A DNA stretch of 64,000 bases from JACKFB01 sp041389525 (GCA_041389525.1 JAWKRR010000036.1:1-64000); one strand, 5' to 3'. Positions 48,917 to 58,685 are shown, counted from the first letter of the stretch. The notes: generated from the sequence alone by a model not told the origin. Translations and numbers: made by a program.

Positions 48917-51595
48917 ATGACCACGGAAATCACTCCTTCCGGCGGCGCACGCATCCCGGTCAACATCGAAGACGAGATGCGCGGGTCGTATCTGGCCTAC
49001 GCGATGTCGGTCATCGTCGGACGCGCGCTCCCCGATGTGCGCGACGGCCTCAAGCCGGTGCATCGCCGCGTGCTCTTCGCGATGCACGAGCAGCGCAACT
49101 ACTTCACCAGCGCGTACAAGAAGTCGGCCCGCATCGTCGGCGACGTCATCGGCAAGTACCATCCGCACGGCGACACGGCGGTGTACGACACCATGGTGCG
49201 CATGGCGCAGGACTTCTCCCTGCGCTACCCGCTCATCGACGGGCAGGGCAACTTCGGCTCCGTGGACGGCGACCCCGCCGCCGCCATGCGCTACACCGAA
49301 GTGCGCATGACGCGGTTGGCCGCAGAGATGCTGGCCGATCTCGAGAAAGAGACGGTCGATTGGCAGGAGAACTACGACGGCTCCGAGAAGGAGCCGACGG
49401 TCCTCCCCTCGGGCTTCCCGAATTTGCTGGTCAATGGCTCCGGCGGCATCGCGGTCGGCATGGCCACCAACATGCCGCCCCACAACCTGCAGGAGATCAT
49501 CACCGCGACCATCGCGCTGGCTCGCAACGGTGAGATCACCATCGATGAGCTCGCGCAGATGGTGCCCGGCCCCGATTTCCCAACCGGCGGCTACATTTTC
49601 GGGCGGCAGGGCATCGACGAGGCCTACCGGACCGGCCGCGGCATCGTGCGGATGCGAGCGCGCTGCGACATCGAGCTGGACGACCGCGGCGACGAGGCGG
49701 CCATCGCGGTCACCGAGCTGCCCTACCAGGTCAACAAGGCCAAGCTGTTGCAGCGCATCGCCGAGCTGGTGCGCGAGAAGCGCATCGAGGGCATCCGCGA
49801 TCTGCGCGACGAGAGCGACCGCCGCGGCATGCGCATCTTCATCGAGCTGAAGAAAGGCGCGATGGCGCAGATCGTGCTGAACAGTCTGTTCGCGATGACG
49901 CCGATGCAGTCGAGCTTCGGCATCATCAATCTGGCCATCGTCGACGGCCAGCCGCGCGTGCTGACGCTCAAGGAATTGCTGGTTCATTTCGTGAACCACC
50001 GCCGCGACGTGGTCACGCGACGCTGCCGCTACGAGCTGCGAAAGGCGCGCGAGCGGGCGCACATCCTCGAGGGCTACCTCATCGCGCTCGCGAACATCGA
50101 CGAGGTCGTCGCGATCATCAAGGCCAGCGCGACGCCGCTCGAGGCCCGCGAAGGCCTGATGCGGACGTTCTCGCTGTCGGAGATCCAGGCGCAGAGCATC
50201 CTGGACATGCGGCTTCAGCGGCTGACCGGCCTCGAGGTCGACAAGATCAAGGCCGAGTACGCCGAGGTCATGGCGGTCATCGAGCGGCTGGAGGCCATCC
50301 TGGCGTCCGAGGCGCTGCTGATGGACGTCATCGTGGGCGAGCTCGAGGCCATCCGCGACAAGTACGGCGACGCGCGGCGGACCACCATCGTCGACGCGTC
50401 CGGCGACATCGGCATGGAGGACCTCATCGCGGATGAGGACATGGTCGTGACGGTGACGACCACGGGCTACATCAAGCGCACGCCGCTGTCGGACTACCGC
50501 ACGCAGCGGCGCGGCGGGCGCGGGCGCTCGGGCATGAGCACGAAAGACACCGACGCGGTCAGCGACCTCTTCGTCGCGTCGGCCCACTCGATGTTGCTCA
50601 TCTTCACCGACCGCGGACAGGTCTACCCGCTGAAGGTCTGGGAGCTGCCCTCGGGCGGCATCAACGCGACCGGCAAAGCCATCGTGAACCTGATTCCGCT
50701 GGAGTCCGGCGAGCAGGTCAAGTCGATCCTGACGGTGGAAGACCTGGACCGCGACGACCGCGCGCTGGTGTTCGCGACGCGGCAGGGGACCATCAAGCGC
50801 ACCCTGCTCAGCCAGTACAAGAACGTCCGCAACTCGGGCATCCGCGCCATCAACCTCGAGGACGACGACGACCTGGTCGCCGTGCGCGTCTGCAAGGGCG
50901 ACGAGCACATCATGATGGTGACGGCGCGCGGACAGTGCATCGTCTTCCACGCCACGGATGCGCGGGCCATCGGCCGAGCCACCCGCGGCGTGCGCGGCAT
51001 CTCGCTTCGCAAGGGCGACTACGTGGTCGCCATGGACGTGCTGCACTTCGAGGGCGCGGTCGAGGAAGAGGGCGACGAGGACGAGGTCGACGAGGTGGAC
51101 GACGCGGCCGAGGAGGGAGGCGACGAGGAGCAGGTCGACGACACGACGCCGACGGTGCTCTTCATCACCGAGAACGGCTACGGCAAGCGCGTCCCGCTGG
51201 CGAAGTTCCGCATTCAGCGACGCGGCGGCCTCGGCCTGCGCGGCCTGCCCTATGTGGAGCGCAACGGCGCGCTGGTAGACATGCGCCGCGTCGAGGGCGC
51301 TGACGACCTCATGGTGGTCTCCGACGGCGGCACGATCATCCGGCTGCCCGTGGGCGAGGTCCGGGTCTACAGCCGCCAAGCCCGCGGCGTGCGCATCATC
51401 GCGCTGGGCAAAGACGAGAAGGTGGTGAGCATCCACCCCGTCGACGCCGCGGAGGACGAGGACGACGATCTCGACCTGGACGGCGCCGATTCGCTCGACG
51501 ATGGCGAGATGGCCGACGGAGGCTCCGTGGACGACGCGGACGCCGACCTGGCCGACGTGGACGGCGACACCGCCTCGGATGATGACGAATCATGA
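48917..51595 (+). CDS. gyrA: DNA gyrase subunit A
   Basis: Introduces negative supercoils with GyrB. 892 residues from ATG 48917. The breakage-reunion domain holds the catalytic tyrosine region (AAAMRYTEVRMTRLA). The quinolone-determining segment reads KYHPHGDTAVYD, with Thr at the E. coli Ser83 position and Asp at 87. The GyrA box appears as QRRGGRGRSG, separating gyrase from topoisomerase IV. Two unusual acidic stretches: an insert of about 30 residues in the C-terminal beta-pinwheel (51050-51145) and an Asp-rich tail (51450-51590). Stop overlaps the next start (ATGA). Confidence 0.96.
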   Translation: MTTEITPSGGARIPVNIEDEMRGSYLAYAMSVIVGRALPDVRDGLKPVHRRVLFAMHEQRNYFTSAYKKSARIVGDVIGKYHPHGDTAVYDTMVRMAQDFSLRYPLIDGQGNFGSVDGDPAAAMRYTEVRMTRLAAEMLADLEKETVDWQENYDGSEKEPTVLPSGFPNLLVNGSGGIAVGMATNMPPHNLQEIITATIALARNGEITIDELAQMVPGPDFPTGGYIFGRQGIDEAYRTGRGIVRMRARCDIELDDRGDEAAIAVTELPYQVNKAKLLQRIAELVREKRIEGIRDLRDESDRRGMRIFIELKKGAMAQIVLNSLFAMTPMQSSFGIINLAIVDGQPRVLTLKELLVHFVNHRRDVVTRRCRYELRKARERAHILEGYLIALANIDEVVAIIKASATPLEAREGLMRTFSLSEIQAQSILDMRLQRLTGLEVDKIKAEYAEVMAVIERLEAILASEALLMDVIVGELEAIRDKYGDARRTTIVDASGDIGMEDLIADEDMVVTVTTTGYIKRTPLSDYRTQRRGGRGRSGMSTKDTDAVSDLFVASAHSMLLIFTDRGQVYPLKVWELPSGGINATGKAIVNLIPLESGEQVKSILTVEDLDRDDRALVFATRQGTIKRTLLSQYKNVRNSGIRAINLEDDDDLVAVRVCKGDEHIMMVTARGQCIVFHATDARAIGRATRGVRGISLRKGDYVVAMDVLHFEGAVEEEGDEDEVDEVDDAAEEGGDEEQVDDTTPTVLFITENGYGKRVPLAKFRIQRRGGLGLRGLPYVERNGALVDMRRVEGADDLMVVSDGGTIIRLPVGEVRVYSRQARGVRIIALGKDEKVVSIHPVDAAEDEDDDLDLDGADSLDDGEMADGGSVDDADADLADVDGDTASDDDES

Positions 51596-52815
51596 GCCTC
51601 CCCCTCATCGTAGTGCGCTTGCGGCGCGGGCGCAGCAAGCCCTTTTGGCTCGGTCATCCCTGGGTCTTCACGGGTGCCGTCGACAAGGTCACCGGCGAGG
51701 TCGGCGACTTCGGCGGGCCCTGCGTCGTCGAGGACGAGCGCGGCCAGATCCTCGGGTCGGGCTACTACAACCCGCAGGCCCAGATCGCCGTGCGCCTCCT
51801 GGAGCACCGTCGCTCCTCGGAGCGTCCGTTTGAGCCGCGCCCCTTCCTGACCGTCGTGCGCGAGCGACTCGCCCAGGCCATCGAGCGCCGGCGCGTCCTC
51901 GGGCTTCCCTCGGCGCAGACCAACGTCTACCGCGTCGTGAACTCCGAGGGCGACGGCCTCAGCGGCCTCATCATCGACGCGATCGGCACCACCGCGGTCA
52001 TCCACGCCAATTCGCGCGCCGCCTACCAGGACCGCGAGGGCATCGTCGCGCTGGTGGTCGAGCTGATGGGCGCGGAGACCGTCATCGTCGCGATCGGCGA
52101 GACGGCGTCGCGCCTGGAGGCCGTCCCCGTGTGCGTCGACGTCATGCACGGCAAGCTCAGCGGGCCTGTCGAGGCGCTGGAGGTCGGGCTGCGTCTGCAC
52201 GTGGACCCGCTGGGCGGTCAGAAGACCGGCACCTACGCCGACCAGCGCGACAATCGCGCGGCGTTCGCGGCCTTCTGCAGCGGCGAAGAGGTCGCCGACC
52301 TCTACTCGTACAGCGGCGGCTTCGGCCTGCACGCGGCCCGCGCAGGGGCGTCCAAGGTCATCTCCGTCGACTCGTCCGGATCGGCCTGTGACACCGCCCG
52401 CTCGAACGCCGAGCTCAACGGTCTCAGCGACCGCGTCGAGGTCGTTCAGGCCGACGTGATGACGTGGCTGAAGGAGGCCCGCGCGGAGGGGCGCACCTTC
52501 GGCCGCATCGTCTGCGACCCGCCCAAATTCGCGCAGGGCCGCAGCCACGTGGGCGACGCCATCGCCAAGTACGCGCGGCTCAACACGCTGGCCATGGCCG
52601 CGCTGGCGCCGGGCGGCCTCCTGCTGACCTGCTCATGCAGCCAGCACGTCTCCGAGCCGGACTTCCTGCGGATGCTGACCGACGCCGGCCACCGCCTCCG
52701 CCGCACCGTGCACGTCCACGCGGTGTGGGGTCAGGCGCCCGACCACCCCTTCTCGGTGGTCGCGCCCGAGGGCCGCTACCTGAAGGCCGCGCTGGTCTCG
52801 CTCACCGACGACTGA
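51592..52815 (+). CDS. Class I SAM-dependent rRNA methyltransferase, RlmI-like
   Basis: 407 residues from ATG 51592, coupled to gyrA. N-terminal PUA-type domain (LRRGRSKPFWLGHPWVFTGA), a middle EEHD-like region (VVNSEGDGLSGLIID), and a Rossmann SAM domain (VADLYSYSGGFGLHAARAGA) with catalytic-type CDPPKFA and the LTCSCSQH segment. This is the RlmI/YccW family that methylates C1962 of 23S rRNA in E. coli; the exact target is inferred. Confidence 0.9.
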   Translation: MSLPLIVVRLRRGRSKPFWLGHPWVFTGAVDKVTGEVGDFGGPCVVEDERGQILGSGYYNPQAQIAVRLLEHRRSSERPFEPRPFLTVVRERLAQAIERRRVLGLPSAQTNVYRVVNSEGDGLSGLIIDAIGTTAVIHANSRAAYQDREGIVALVVELMGAETVIVAIGETASRLEAVPVCVDVMHGKLSGPVEALEVGLRLHVDPLGGQKTGTYADQRDNRAAFAAFCSGEEVADLYSYSGGFGLHAARAGASKVISVDSSGSACDTARSNAELNGLSDRVEVVQADVMTWLKEARAEGRTFGRIVCDPPKFAQGRSHVGDAIAKYARLNTLAMAALAPGGLLLTCSCSQHVSEPDFLRMLTDAGHRLRRTVHVHAVWGQAPDHPFSVVAPEGRYLKAALVSLTDD

Positions 52816-52826
52816 GCGGCGGACGA

Positions 52827-52867
52827 CTGAGCGCGCCCCGAGCGACCCTGCGCCCGGGGCGACTCAG
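52827..52867. terminator. Bidirectional hairpin between convergent genes
   Basis: CTGAG and CGCCCCG on the left arm (52827-52840) face CGGGGCG and CTCAG on the right arm (52855-52867). It sits between the stops of the methyltransferase and glycosyltransferase genes and may stop transcription from both sides. Confidence 0.5.
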
Positions 52868-52901
52868 CGCGCTCGCGGCGCCGGCGAGCCCGCGTCGCTG
52901 C

Positions 52902-55295
52902 CTACTCGGCGGCCTTCTCGGCGCCGGTCCGAACGGGATCGGCGCGCACCATCTGGAAGTACTCGGACTCGTCGTTCATCACGCGAGCCTCCCACTTCTC
53001 GATGTCCGTGAACCCCTCGGTGCCCTTGCGGCGCAGCTTGTCGCTGAAGCTGTTCAGCCGCGACTCGAAGCCGCTCATCTTCCCGCGCTCCATCAGCGCG
53101 TAGAAGGGCCGCCCGTGGTTCATCTCCTCGAGATAGGGCAGGAACTGCTCGTTCTCCTTACCGATGGGCAGCAGCTCGTTGTAGCTGTAGTACGTCTCGC
53201 CGCGCCAGGTGATGCGCCAGGAGATGACGTCTTCCTCGCAGACCCGCTTCTGCTCGTACCCGAGGCTGCGGGCGAGGCTCTCCAGGCCGATGTTGGCGAG
53301 GAGCGGCGTGTACGCCTCCTGGATCTCGGGCGGGTTCTCTTGGAGCGTGCAGGTGTCGTAGTAGGAGTCGAAGAGGTACTTCTGCGACCAGTGCGGCGAC
53401 AGGGTCGGCATGTAGTAGCTGAGCGCCCACATCGCCATCGCGGTCGCGGTCGCGCCTAGGGCTCCCAGGCCGAATCGGCGGGTGCGCGCGAAGAAGAAGA
53501 GCAGCAGCGACGCCAGCCCGGCGATGCCGATGATGAAGATCCACGTCTCGTAGCGGAACGCAGGCGTCGACAGGATCGAGCGCAGAAGCGGGCTTGAGTG
53601 CTTCCAGAAGGTGGAGTCCGCCCAGGTGGTCGATGTGCCGGCCGAGACCAGGGCGGTCGGGTCGATGGGCAGGTGCTCCGGCAGCGGCCGGTCGTACTTG
53701 TAGGTCATCAGGTTGCGCAGGTGCTGCTGGTCGCCGGCGAGGTCGCGGACGAAGACCAGGAAGAGCAGCACGCCGATGACCGCGGCGAGCTTGGGCAGCC
53801 ACGAGCGGTCCTCAAGCAGATCGTCGAGGAAGAGCGCCACGAGCATCGCGAGGGCGGGCAGGGCGGGGAAGATGTAGTGGTGGAACTTCGTCGACGAGAG
53901 CGTGAAGAAGGTGAACGCCGTGACGAACCAGAAGGTCAGGAAGAGCTTGCCCTGGGCCGGGCCGCTGCGGTCGCGGATGCCCTGCCGGACCAGCAAGCCG
54001 AGCACGATCGGGACGAAGATGGCCCACGGGAACAGGCCGAAGCCCAGCCACTTGATGAAGTGCTCGAAATTGCCGCTGTCGATCTGGTGCACGCCGGCGG
54101 CGAGGCGGTTGAAGTGGTCGTGGATGAAGAAGCGCTGGTAGTAGGCCCAGCCATGGCGCGCGAACATCGCGATGTACCAGGGCAGGCCGACCACGAGGCA
54201 GATCATCACGCCGCGCGGGATCTCGGCGCGGCGCAGCATCGGCCAGCCGCCCGAGAAGATCAGGTGCACGAGCAGGATGATGCCCGGGAGGCCGAAGCCC
54301 AGCAGGCCCTTGGCGTAGGTGGCCTGGGCGACGATCGCGTAGAAGATGACGAGGTAGCAGCGGCGTAGCCAGCGGTCTTTGACCTGCTCGCTGAGGCCGT
54401 CGCGCTGGATGTCGCGGCGCAGATCTCGGGCGAACCAGCCGACGACGATCGCGAGCAGGAGGCCGTAGCCGGCGACGTGGTAGGCGCCGGTGTGCTGGAT
54501 CACCGACAGAATGCGGGCGATCCCCTCGAGGCCCGCGCCGGGCGGATCGTTGAGATCGGTGGCGATGATCGCGAACTGGGGGATCGTGTTGAGCAGCAGG
54601 AAGGTCAGCGTGCCCCAGATCCACGCCCAGAAGCCGCGCCGCGACAGCTGCTCGCGTGGGCCGAAGAAGGCCAGCATCGCGAAGCACATGGCGATGGTGA
54701 ACGTGCCCACGAAGGGCATGTCCGTCTGCGCCTGTCTGCTGATCATGAAGAACTGGGGCGAGGTCGCGATGATCAACGCGCCCAGCAGGCCCGTGCGCCG
54801 GCGCCAGATCTTGCTGAGCGCCAGGTAGACCGCCAGCGTCGCCAAGATGGCCAGGACGGCCATGGGCAGCCGGATCGCCAGCTCGCCCCGCCCGATGAGG
54901 CTCGCGAACATGGCCTCGGTCCAAAAGGTCAGGATCGGCTTGGAGTAGAAGGGCTCGCCCTGCTTACCTTCGCTGCCGATCTGCTCTTTGTAGCCCCACC
55001 ACAGGCTGACCCACTCGTGGGTCTCGATCATCTCGGTGGTGCACGCGCCGTAGTGCGTCTCCCAGGGATCCCAGAGGCCGAAGCCGCCGAGATTCGGCAG
55101 GAAGATCAAGCACGCGAAGCCAAGCACGCCCAGGCGTACCCAACCCTCGTGAGGCGGCGGCCGCCAGAGTGCCTTTTCCTCGACGCGATCGTCGAGGATC
55201 GGCAGCACCGAGATGTCGTCGCCGGGTACCTCGCCTTCGAGCACCGTGGGGTGCGCGAGGGGTTCGCCCGCGGGCTCCGTCGTCTCCTGCGCCAT
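52902..55295 (-). CDS. ArnT/PMT-like membrane glycosyltransferase
   Basis: 797 residues from ATG 55295. After about 50 soluble residues comes a first membrane span, then the periplasmic acidic motif in LWDPWETHYGACTTEMIETH and FYSKPILTFWTEAMF, typical of the GT-C (ArnT/PMT) superfamily. About a dozen further spans follow, then a long soluble C-terminal part. Such enzymes move sugars from lipid-linked donors to lipid or protein at the outer face of the inner membrane. Substrate unknown. Convergent with the methyltransferase gene. Confidence 0.85.
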   Translation of the reverse strand: MAQETTEPAGEPLAHPTVLEGEVPGDDISVLPILDDRVEEKALWRPPPHEGWVRLGVLGFACLIFLPNLGGFGLWDPWETHYGACTTEMIETHEWVSLWWGYKEQIGSEGKQGEPFYSKPILTFWTEAMFASLIGRGELAIRLPMAVLAILATLAVYLALSKIWRRRTGLLGALIIATSPQFFMISRQAQTDMPFVGTFTIAMCFAMLAFFGPREQLSRRGFWAWIWGTLTFLLLNTIPQFAIIATDLNDPPGAGLEGIARILSVIQHTGAYHVAGYGLLLAIVVGWFARDLRRDIQRDGLSEQVKDRWLRRCYLVIFYAIVAQATYAKGLLGFGLPGIILLVHLIFSGGWPMLRRAEIPRGVMICLVVGLPWYIAMFARHGWAYYQRFFIHDHFNRLAAGVHQIDSGNFEHFIKWLGFGLFPWAIFVPIVLGLLVRQGIRDRSGPAQGKLFLTFWFVTAFTFFTLSSTKFHHYIFPALPALAMLVALFLDDLLEDRSWLPKLAAVIGVLLFLVFVRDLAGDQQHLRNLMTYKYDRPLPEHLPIDPTALVSAGTSTTWADSTFWKHSSPLLRSILSTPAFRYETWIFIIGIAGLASLLLFFFARTRRFGLGALGATATAMAMWALSYYMPTLSPHWSQKYLFDSYYDTCTLQENPPEIQEAYTPLLANIGLESLARSLGYEQKRVCEEDVISWRITWRGETYYSYNELLPIGKENEQFLPYLEEMNHGRPFYALMERGKMSGFESRLNSFSDKLRRKGTEGFTDIEKWEARVMNDESEYFQMVRADPVRTGAEKAAE

Positions 55296-55353
55296 GCCGC
55301 TCCCGTCGTAGCCCGCCGCGCGGCGAAATCCCGCGCGGCGACATGCCCGGTCG

Positions 55354-55375
55354 GGGGATCGGCTGCCCGATCCCC
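55354..55375 (-). terminator. Hairpin after rpsI
   Basis: GGGGATCGG (55354-55362) and CCGATCCCC (55367-55375) form a perfect 9-bp stem with a 4-base loop, 9 bases past the rpsI stop. T run absent. Confidence 0.6.
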
Positions 55376-55383
55376 GCTTCGGA

Positions 55384-55785
55384 CTAGCGCTTCGAGAACT
55401 GGAACCGCTTGCGCGCCTTCGGCTGACCGTACTTCTTGCGCTCCACCACGCGGGAGTCGCGGGTCAAGAAGCCGGCGCTCTTCAGGGGCGCGCGGAAGTC
55501 GGGGTTGACCGTGGCGAGCGCGCGGCTGATGCCGTGCTTCACCGCGCCGGCCTGACCGCTGAGGCCTCCGCCAGCGACCGTCGCCTTCACGTCGTACTTC
55601 TGCAGCGTGTCGGTCAACTCAAAAGGCTGCTCGAGCAGCATCATGAGCGTCGCGCGGCGGAAGTGATCTGCCGCCTCGATCTTGTTGACGGTGAAGCGGC
55701 CGGTGCCGGGCGTCAGGTAGACACGCGCGGTGGCTTCCTTGCGGCGCCCAGTGGCGTAGGTGTGCTTGACTGCGGGGGTCGCCAT
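55384..55785 (-). CDS. rpsI: 30S ribosomal protein S9
   Basis: P-site-contacting 30S head protein. 133 residues from ATG 55785 with AGAGGA 6 bases upstream; an extension to 55800 is possible but unlikely. AVKHTYATGRRKEATARVYL, GGGLSGQAGAVKHGISRAL and the C-terminal KYGQPKARKRFQFSKR are diagnostic. Cotranscribed with rplM. Confidence 0.97.
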   Translation of the reverse strand: MATPAVKHTYATGRRKEATARVYLTPGTGRFTVNKIEAADHFRRATLMMLLEQPFELTDTLQKYDVKATVAGGGLSGQAGAVKHGISRALATVNPDFRAPLKSAGFLTRDSRVVERKKYGQPKARKRFQFSKR

Positions 55786-55796
55786 GCTCGTTCCTC

Positions 55797-56231
55797 TCAA
55801 AGACCGAGGTCGTAAGACTGGGGCTGCTGCGCCTGATGCGGGTGCTCCGAGCCAGCGTAGACCTTGAGCTTCTTGTACATCTGACGCCCGAGAGGCCCGC
55901 GGGGCAGCATGCCCTTCACGGCAGCCTCAACCAGCGCGGTCGGACGCTTCTCCATCAGCTTCTGGGCGGTCAGGGTGCGAACCCCGCCCATGAAGCCCGT
56001 GTGATGCTGATAGAGCTTCTTCTGGAGCTTCCCGCCCGTCAGCACGACCTTGTCCGCGTTCAACACGACGACGAAGTCGCCGCAGTCCGCGTGGGGCGTG
56101 TAGGTGGGCTTGTGCTTGCCGCGAAGAACCGAGGCGATCCGTGCCGACGCGCGGCCCAGAGTGACGCCTTCCAGATCCACGACCAGCCACTGGCGGTCGA
56201 TGGTCGCGGGATTGTAGCTGACAGTGCTCAT
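55797..56231 (-). CDS. rplM: 50S ribosomal protein L13
   Basis: Early 50S assembly protein. 144 residues from ATG 56231. RQWLVVDLEGVTLGRASARI, HADCGDFVVVLNADKVVLTG and GMLPRGPLGRQMYKKLKVYA are family signatures. Eleven bases before rpsI. Confidence 0.98.
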   Translation of the reverse strand: MSTVSYNPATIDRQWLVVDLEGVTLGRASARIASVLRGKHKPTYTPHADCGDFVVVLNADKVVLTGGKLQKKLYQHHTGFMGGVRTLTAQKLMEKRPTALVEAAVKGMLPRGPLGRQMYKKLKVYAGSEHPHQAQQPQSYDLGL

Positions 56232-56345
56232 ACTCGGTGTCCTGTGCTGTCTCGGGGCAGCCCGTATCCGGCGGTCCGCTTCGCGAGGGGCGGTCGCTTG
56301 GGAGTGACCGGAGGCCTCGAAAGGGGCGGACCGTGGAACCGCGGC

Positions 56346-56374
56346 TTGATATGGGGTTCTGCTCGTCTTGTCAA
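56346..56374 (-). promoter_or_regulatory. Sigma-70 promoter for rplM-rpsI
   Basis: Read on the minus strand: TTGACA (56374-56369), a 17-base spacer and TATCAA (56351-56346). It lies about 115 bases before the rplM start. Confidence 0.8.
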
Positions 56375-56411
56375 CCGGATTTACCGGCTGCGCGCGGCCG
56401 AGGCAGCGGTC

Positions 56412-57575
56412 TCAGACCGCCGCCCGCAGCGCCTCCGCCCGGTCCACGAGCTCCCAGCGGAAGCCGTCGCCCTTGCGTCCGAAGTGTCCGTAGGCCGCCG
56501 TGGCCTTGTAAACCGGGCGCAGGAGCGCAAGACCCTCGATGATGGCGCGGGGGCGGAAGTCGAACACGGCGTTCACCGCGCGGTTGATCCGCTCCACGCT
56601 GACGGTCTCGGTGCCGAAGGTGTCGACCAGCACGCTGACCGGCTTCGCCACGCCGATCGCGTAGGCCAACTGGATCTCGCACTGACGCGCCAACCCGGCG
56701 GCCACGACGTTCTTGGCGGCGTAGCGGGCGTAGTACGCCGCGGAGCGATCGACCTTTGAGGGGTCCTTGCCCGAGAACGCGCCGCCACCGTGGCGGGCCC
56801 AGCCGCCGTAGGTGTCGACGATGATCTTGCGGCCGGTGAGGCCACAGTCGCCCATCGGCCCGCCCACGACGAAGCGACCGGTCGGGTTGACGAGGTACTT
56901 GGTGTTGGCGTCGACCATCGCAGGATCGAGGGTCGGCTTGATGACCGTCTCCATCACCGCCTCACGCACCTGCTCCCAGGAGACGTCCTCGGAGTGCTGC
57001 GTGGAGACGACGACGGTGTCGATTCGCTTGGGGTGGCCGCCCTCGTACTGGATGGTGACCTGGCTCTTCGCGTCGGGGCGAAGGAAGTTCACGATGCCGG
57101 CCTTGCGCACGTCCGCGAGGCGGTGGACCAGCTGATGGGACAGCATGATCGGCATGGGCATCAGCTCGGGCGTGTCGTCGCACGCGTAGCCAAACATGAG
57201 GCCCTGGTCGCCTGCGCCCTGCTCGGTGAAGAGGCCCTGGCCCTCGGTCACGCCGGCGGAGATGTCGGGCGACTGCTTGTCGATGCTGGAGAGCACCGCG
57301 CAGGTCTTGTAGTCGAAGCCCATCGACGAGTCGGAGTAGCCGATCTCGTGGATGGTGTCGCGGACCAGCGCCGGGACGTCGATGACCGCGGTGGTCGTGA
57401 TTTCGCCGGCGATGACCGCCATGCCCGTCGTGACCATGGTCTCGCACGCGACGCGACCGGCCGGGTCCTGCGCCAGGATGGCGTCGAGGATGGAGTCGGA
57501 GATCTGGTCGGCGACTTTGTCCGGATGGCCTTCGCCAACGGATTCCGACGTGAAGATGAAGTCCTGCAGTGACAT
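56412..57575 (-). CDS. metK: S-adenosylmethionine synthetase
   Basis: Makes SAM from methionine and ATP. 387 residues from ATG 57575, preceded by GAGGAGG; the longer open frame to 57902 is not coding. FTSESVGEGHPDKVADQISD start, GAGDQGLMFGYA and the P-loop-like GGGAFSGKDPSKVDRSAAY are intact. No SAM riboswitch could be recognised upstream. Confidence 0.98.
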   Translation of the reverse strand: MSLQDFIFTSESVGEGHPDKVADQISDSILDAILAQDPAGRVACETMVTTGMAVIAGEITTTAVIDVPALVRDTIHEIGYSDSSMGFDYKTCAVLSSIDKQSPDISAGVTEGQGLFTEQGAGDQGLMFGYACDDTPELMPMPIMLSHQLVHRLADVRKAGIVNFLRPDAKSQVTIQYEGGHPKRIDTVVVSTQHSEDVSWEQVREAVMETVIKPTLDPAMVDANTKYLVNPTGRFVVGGPMGDCGLTGRKIIVDTYGGWARHGGGAFSGKDPSKVDRSAAYYARYAAKNVVAAGLARQCEIQLAYAIGVAKPVSVLVDTFGTETVSVERINRAVNAVFDFRPRAIIEGLALLRPVYKATAAYGHFGRKGDGFRWELVDRAEALRAAV

Positions 57576-57630
57576 GGTCGCGCCTCCTCGTCCCAAAGGC
57601 GGGCCCAGTCCCGGGGCTCGCGGGGCGACC

Positions 57631-57659
57631 TTCCTACTCGCGCGTCGCCGCGAGGTCAA
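57631..57659 (-). promoter_or_regulatory. Sigma-70 promoter for metK
   Basis: Minus strand: TTGACC (57659-57654), a 17-base spacer and TAGGAA (57636-57631), about 55 bases before the start. Confidence 0.65.
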
Positions 57660-57720
57660 GCAGGAGAGCGCATGGAATTCAGGGGGCGCCGCGCTCGCCC
57701 GGGGCCTGACGCGCAGGTCC

Positions 57721-58638
57721 CTAGGGCATGAAGTAGCGGAGGCCCACGGAGAGCGTCCAGGCGCCCTTTCGATCGACGGCCTTCGCCACGGCGATGTCGC
57801 CCGCGATGACCTTGGAGACGTAGCCCAGGCCCACGGTGAGCCGCTTCTCATCGAGGATGTTGTCCAGGATGAAGCCGGTGCGCGTGACCACCGAGCCACC
57901 AAGCAGCGCCTGCGTCCCGAAGAAGTACGACGGGGTCACCTTCTTGTTGGCCGCGGTCTGGAGATCCAGGTCGGTGTCGAAGGAGATCTCGACCTTGCCG
58001 AGAATCGCGGTGATGCCGACGCCGAGCTTGCGCGGGGCCTCGGACACGGTCTTGGTGTCGATGAGGTTCTGCCCGACGACGCCGAGCCGGATGACACGCA
58101 TCACCTCAAGGATGAGGCCGCCGTCCAGGGTCAAGAACGACGGGTCCTTGTTGAAGGGGTCGGCCAGCGCGGCGAACTCGCGCTTGAGGTTCAGGTAGTG
58201 GATGCCGACGCCGACGCTGAAGGCCACCGAGTCCCAGGCGTGCCCAGCCGCCAGGCCGCCGCGGATGCGGTGCCCGGAGCGCGAGCCACCGCCCTCCTCG
58301 GACGTGATGAAGGTGTAGGCCATACCCATGGCGAGCGCGGGGTTCGTCTTCGAGTCGACGGCCGAGGCGCCGATCGCGTGGCCAGGCTGGTCCTTGGTGA
58401 AGGAGTAGCCGGCCTCGAACGAGTACTGGTGATTCAGACCCATGCCGGCGGGGTTGAAGTAGAGCCCCGCCGCGCCGGTCGCGCTCGCCCGCACGGCGTC
58501 ACCCGCGCCGAGGGCTGCGGCTGGAGCCCCGTCTTCTCGTGCCTGTGCCGCCGGGCTGCCGAGGCTACCCACCGCGAGCGCGGCGAAGGCGACCAGCGCC
58601 TGGCCGAAGTTCCGATTTCCACGTGGGCGTCTGGACAT
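57721..58638 (-). CDS. Outer-membrane beta-barrel protein, OmpP1/FadL-like
   Basis: 305 residues from ATG 58638 with GGTGG upstream (in-frame GTGs lie before it). The signal sequence ends near SPAAQA. GAAGLYFNPAGMGL resembles the asparagine-proline motif of FadL/PorV-type barrels. The rest alternates polar and hydrophobic residues and ends in an aromatic-rich strand (LRYFMP). Function unknown; likely a pore or a structural barrel. Confidence 0.7.
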   Translation of the reverse strand: MSRRPRGNRNFGQALVAFAALAVGSLGSPAAQAREDGAPAAALGAGDAVRASATGAAGLYFNPAGMGLNHQYSFEAGYSFTKDQPGHAIGASAVDSKTNPALAMGMAYTFITSEEGGGSRSGHRIRGGLAAGHAWDSVAFSVGVGIHYLNLKREFAALADPFNKDPSFLTLDGGLILEVMRVIRLGVVGQNLIDTKTVSEAPRKLGVGITAILGKVEISFDTDLDLQTAANKKVTPSYFFGTQALLGGSVVTRTGFILDNILDEKRLTVGLGYVSKVIAGDIAVAKAVDRKGAWTLSVGLRYFMP

Positions 58639-58685
58639 TTTCACCACCGTCGGGTCGCCTTGGAAGCGCGCCCGGATCGGGCCGA

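Noticed and set aside
48779..51436. 885-residue minus-strand open frame opposite gyrA
   Set aside because: High G+C keeps antisense frames open; the translation is His/Asp/Arg-rich with no domain, and gyrA on the other strand is certain. The same reasoning rejects long antisense frames opposite rpoB, rpoC, tuf and the rpsM-rpoA region.
57576..57720. Possible SAM riboswitch before metK
   Set aside because: Only 145 bases are available, with a promoter about 55 bases from the start; the remaining leader is too short and shows no SAM-riboswitch core.
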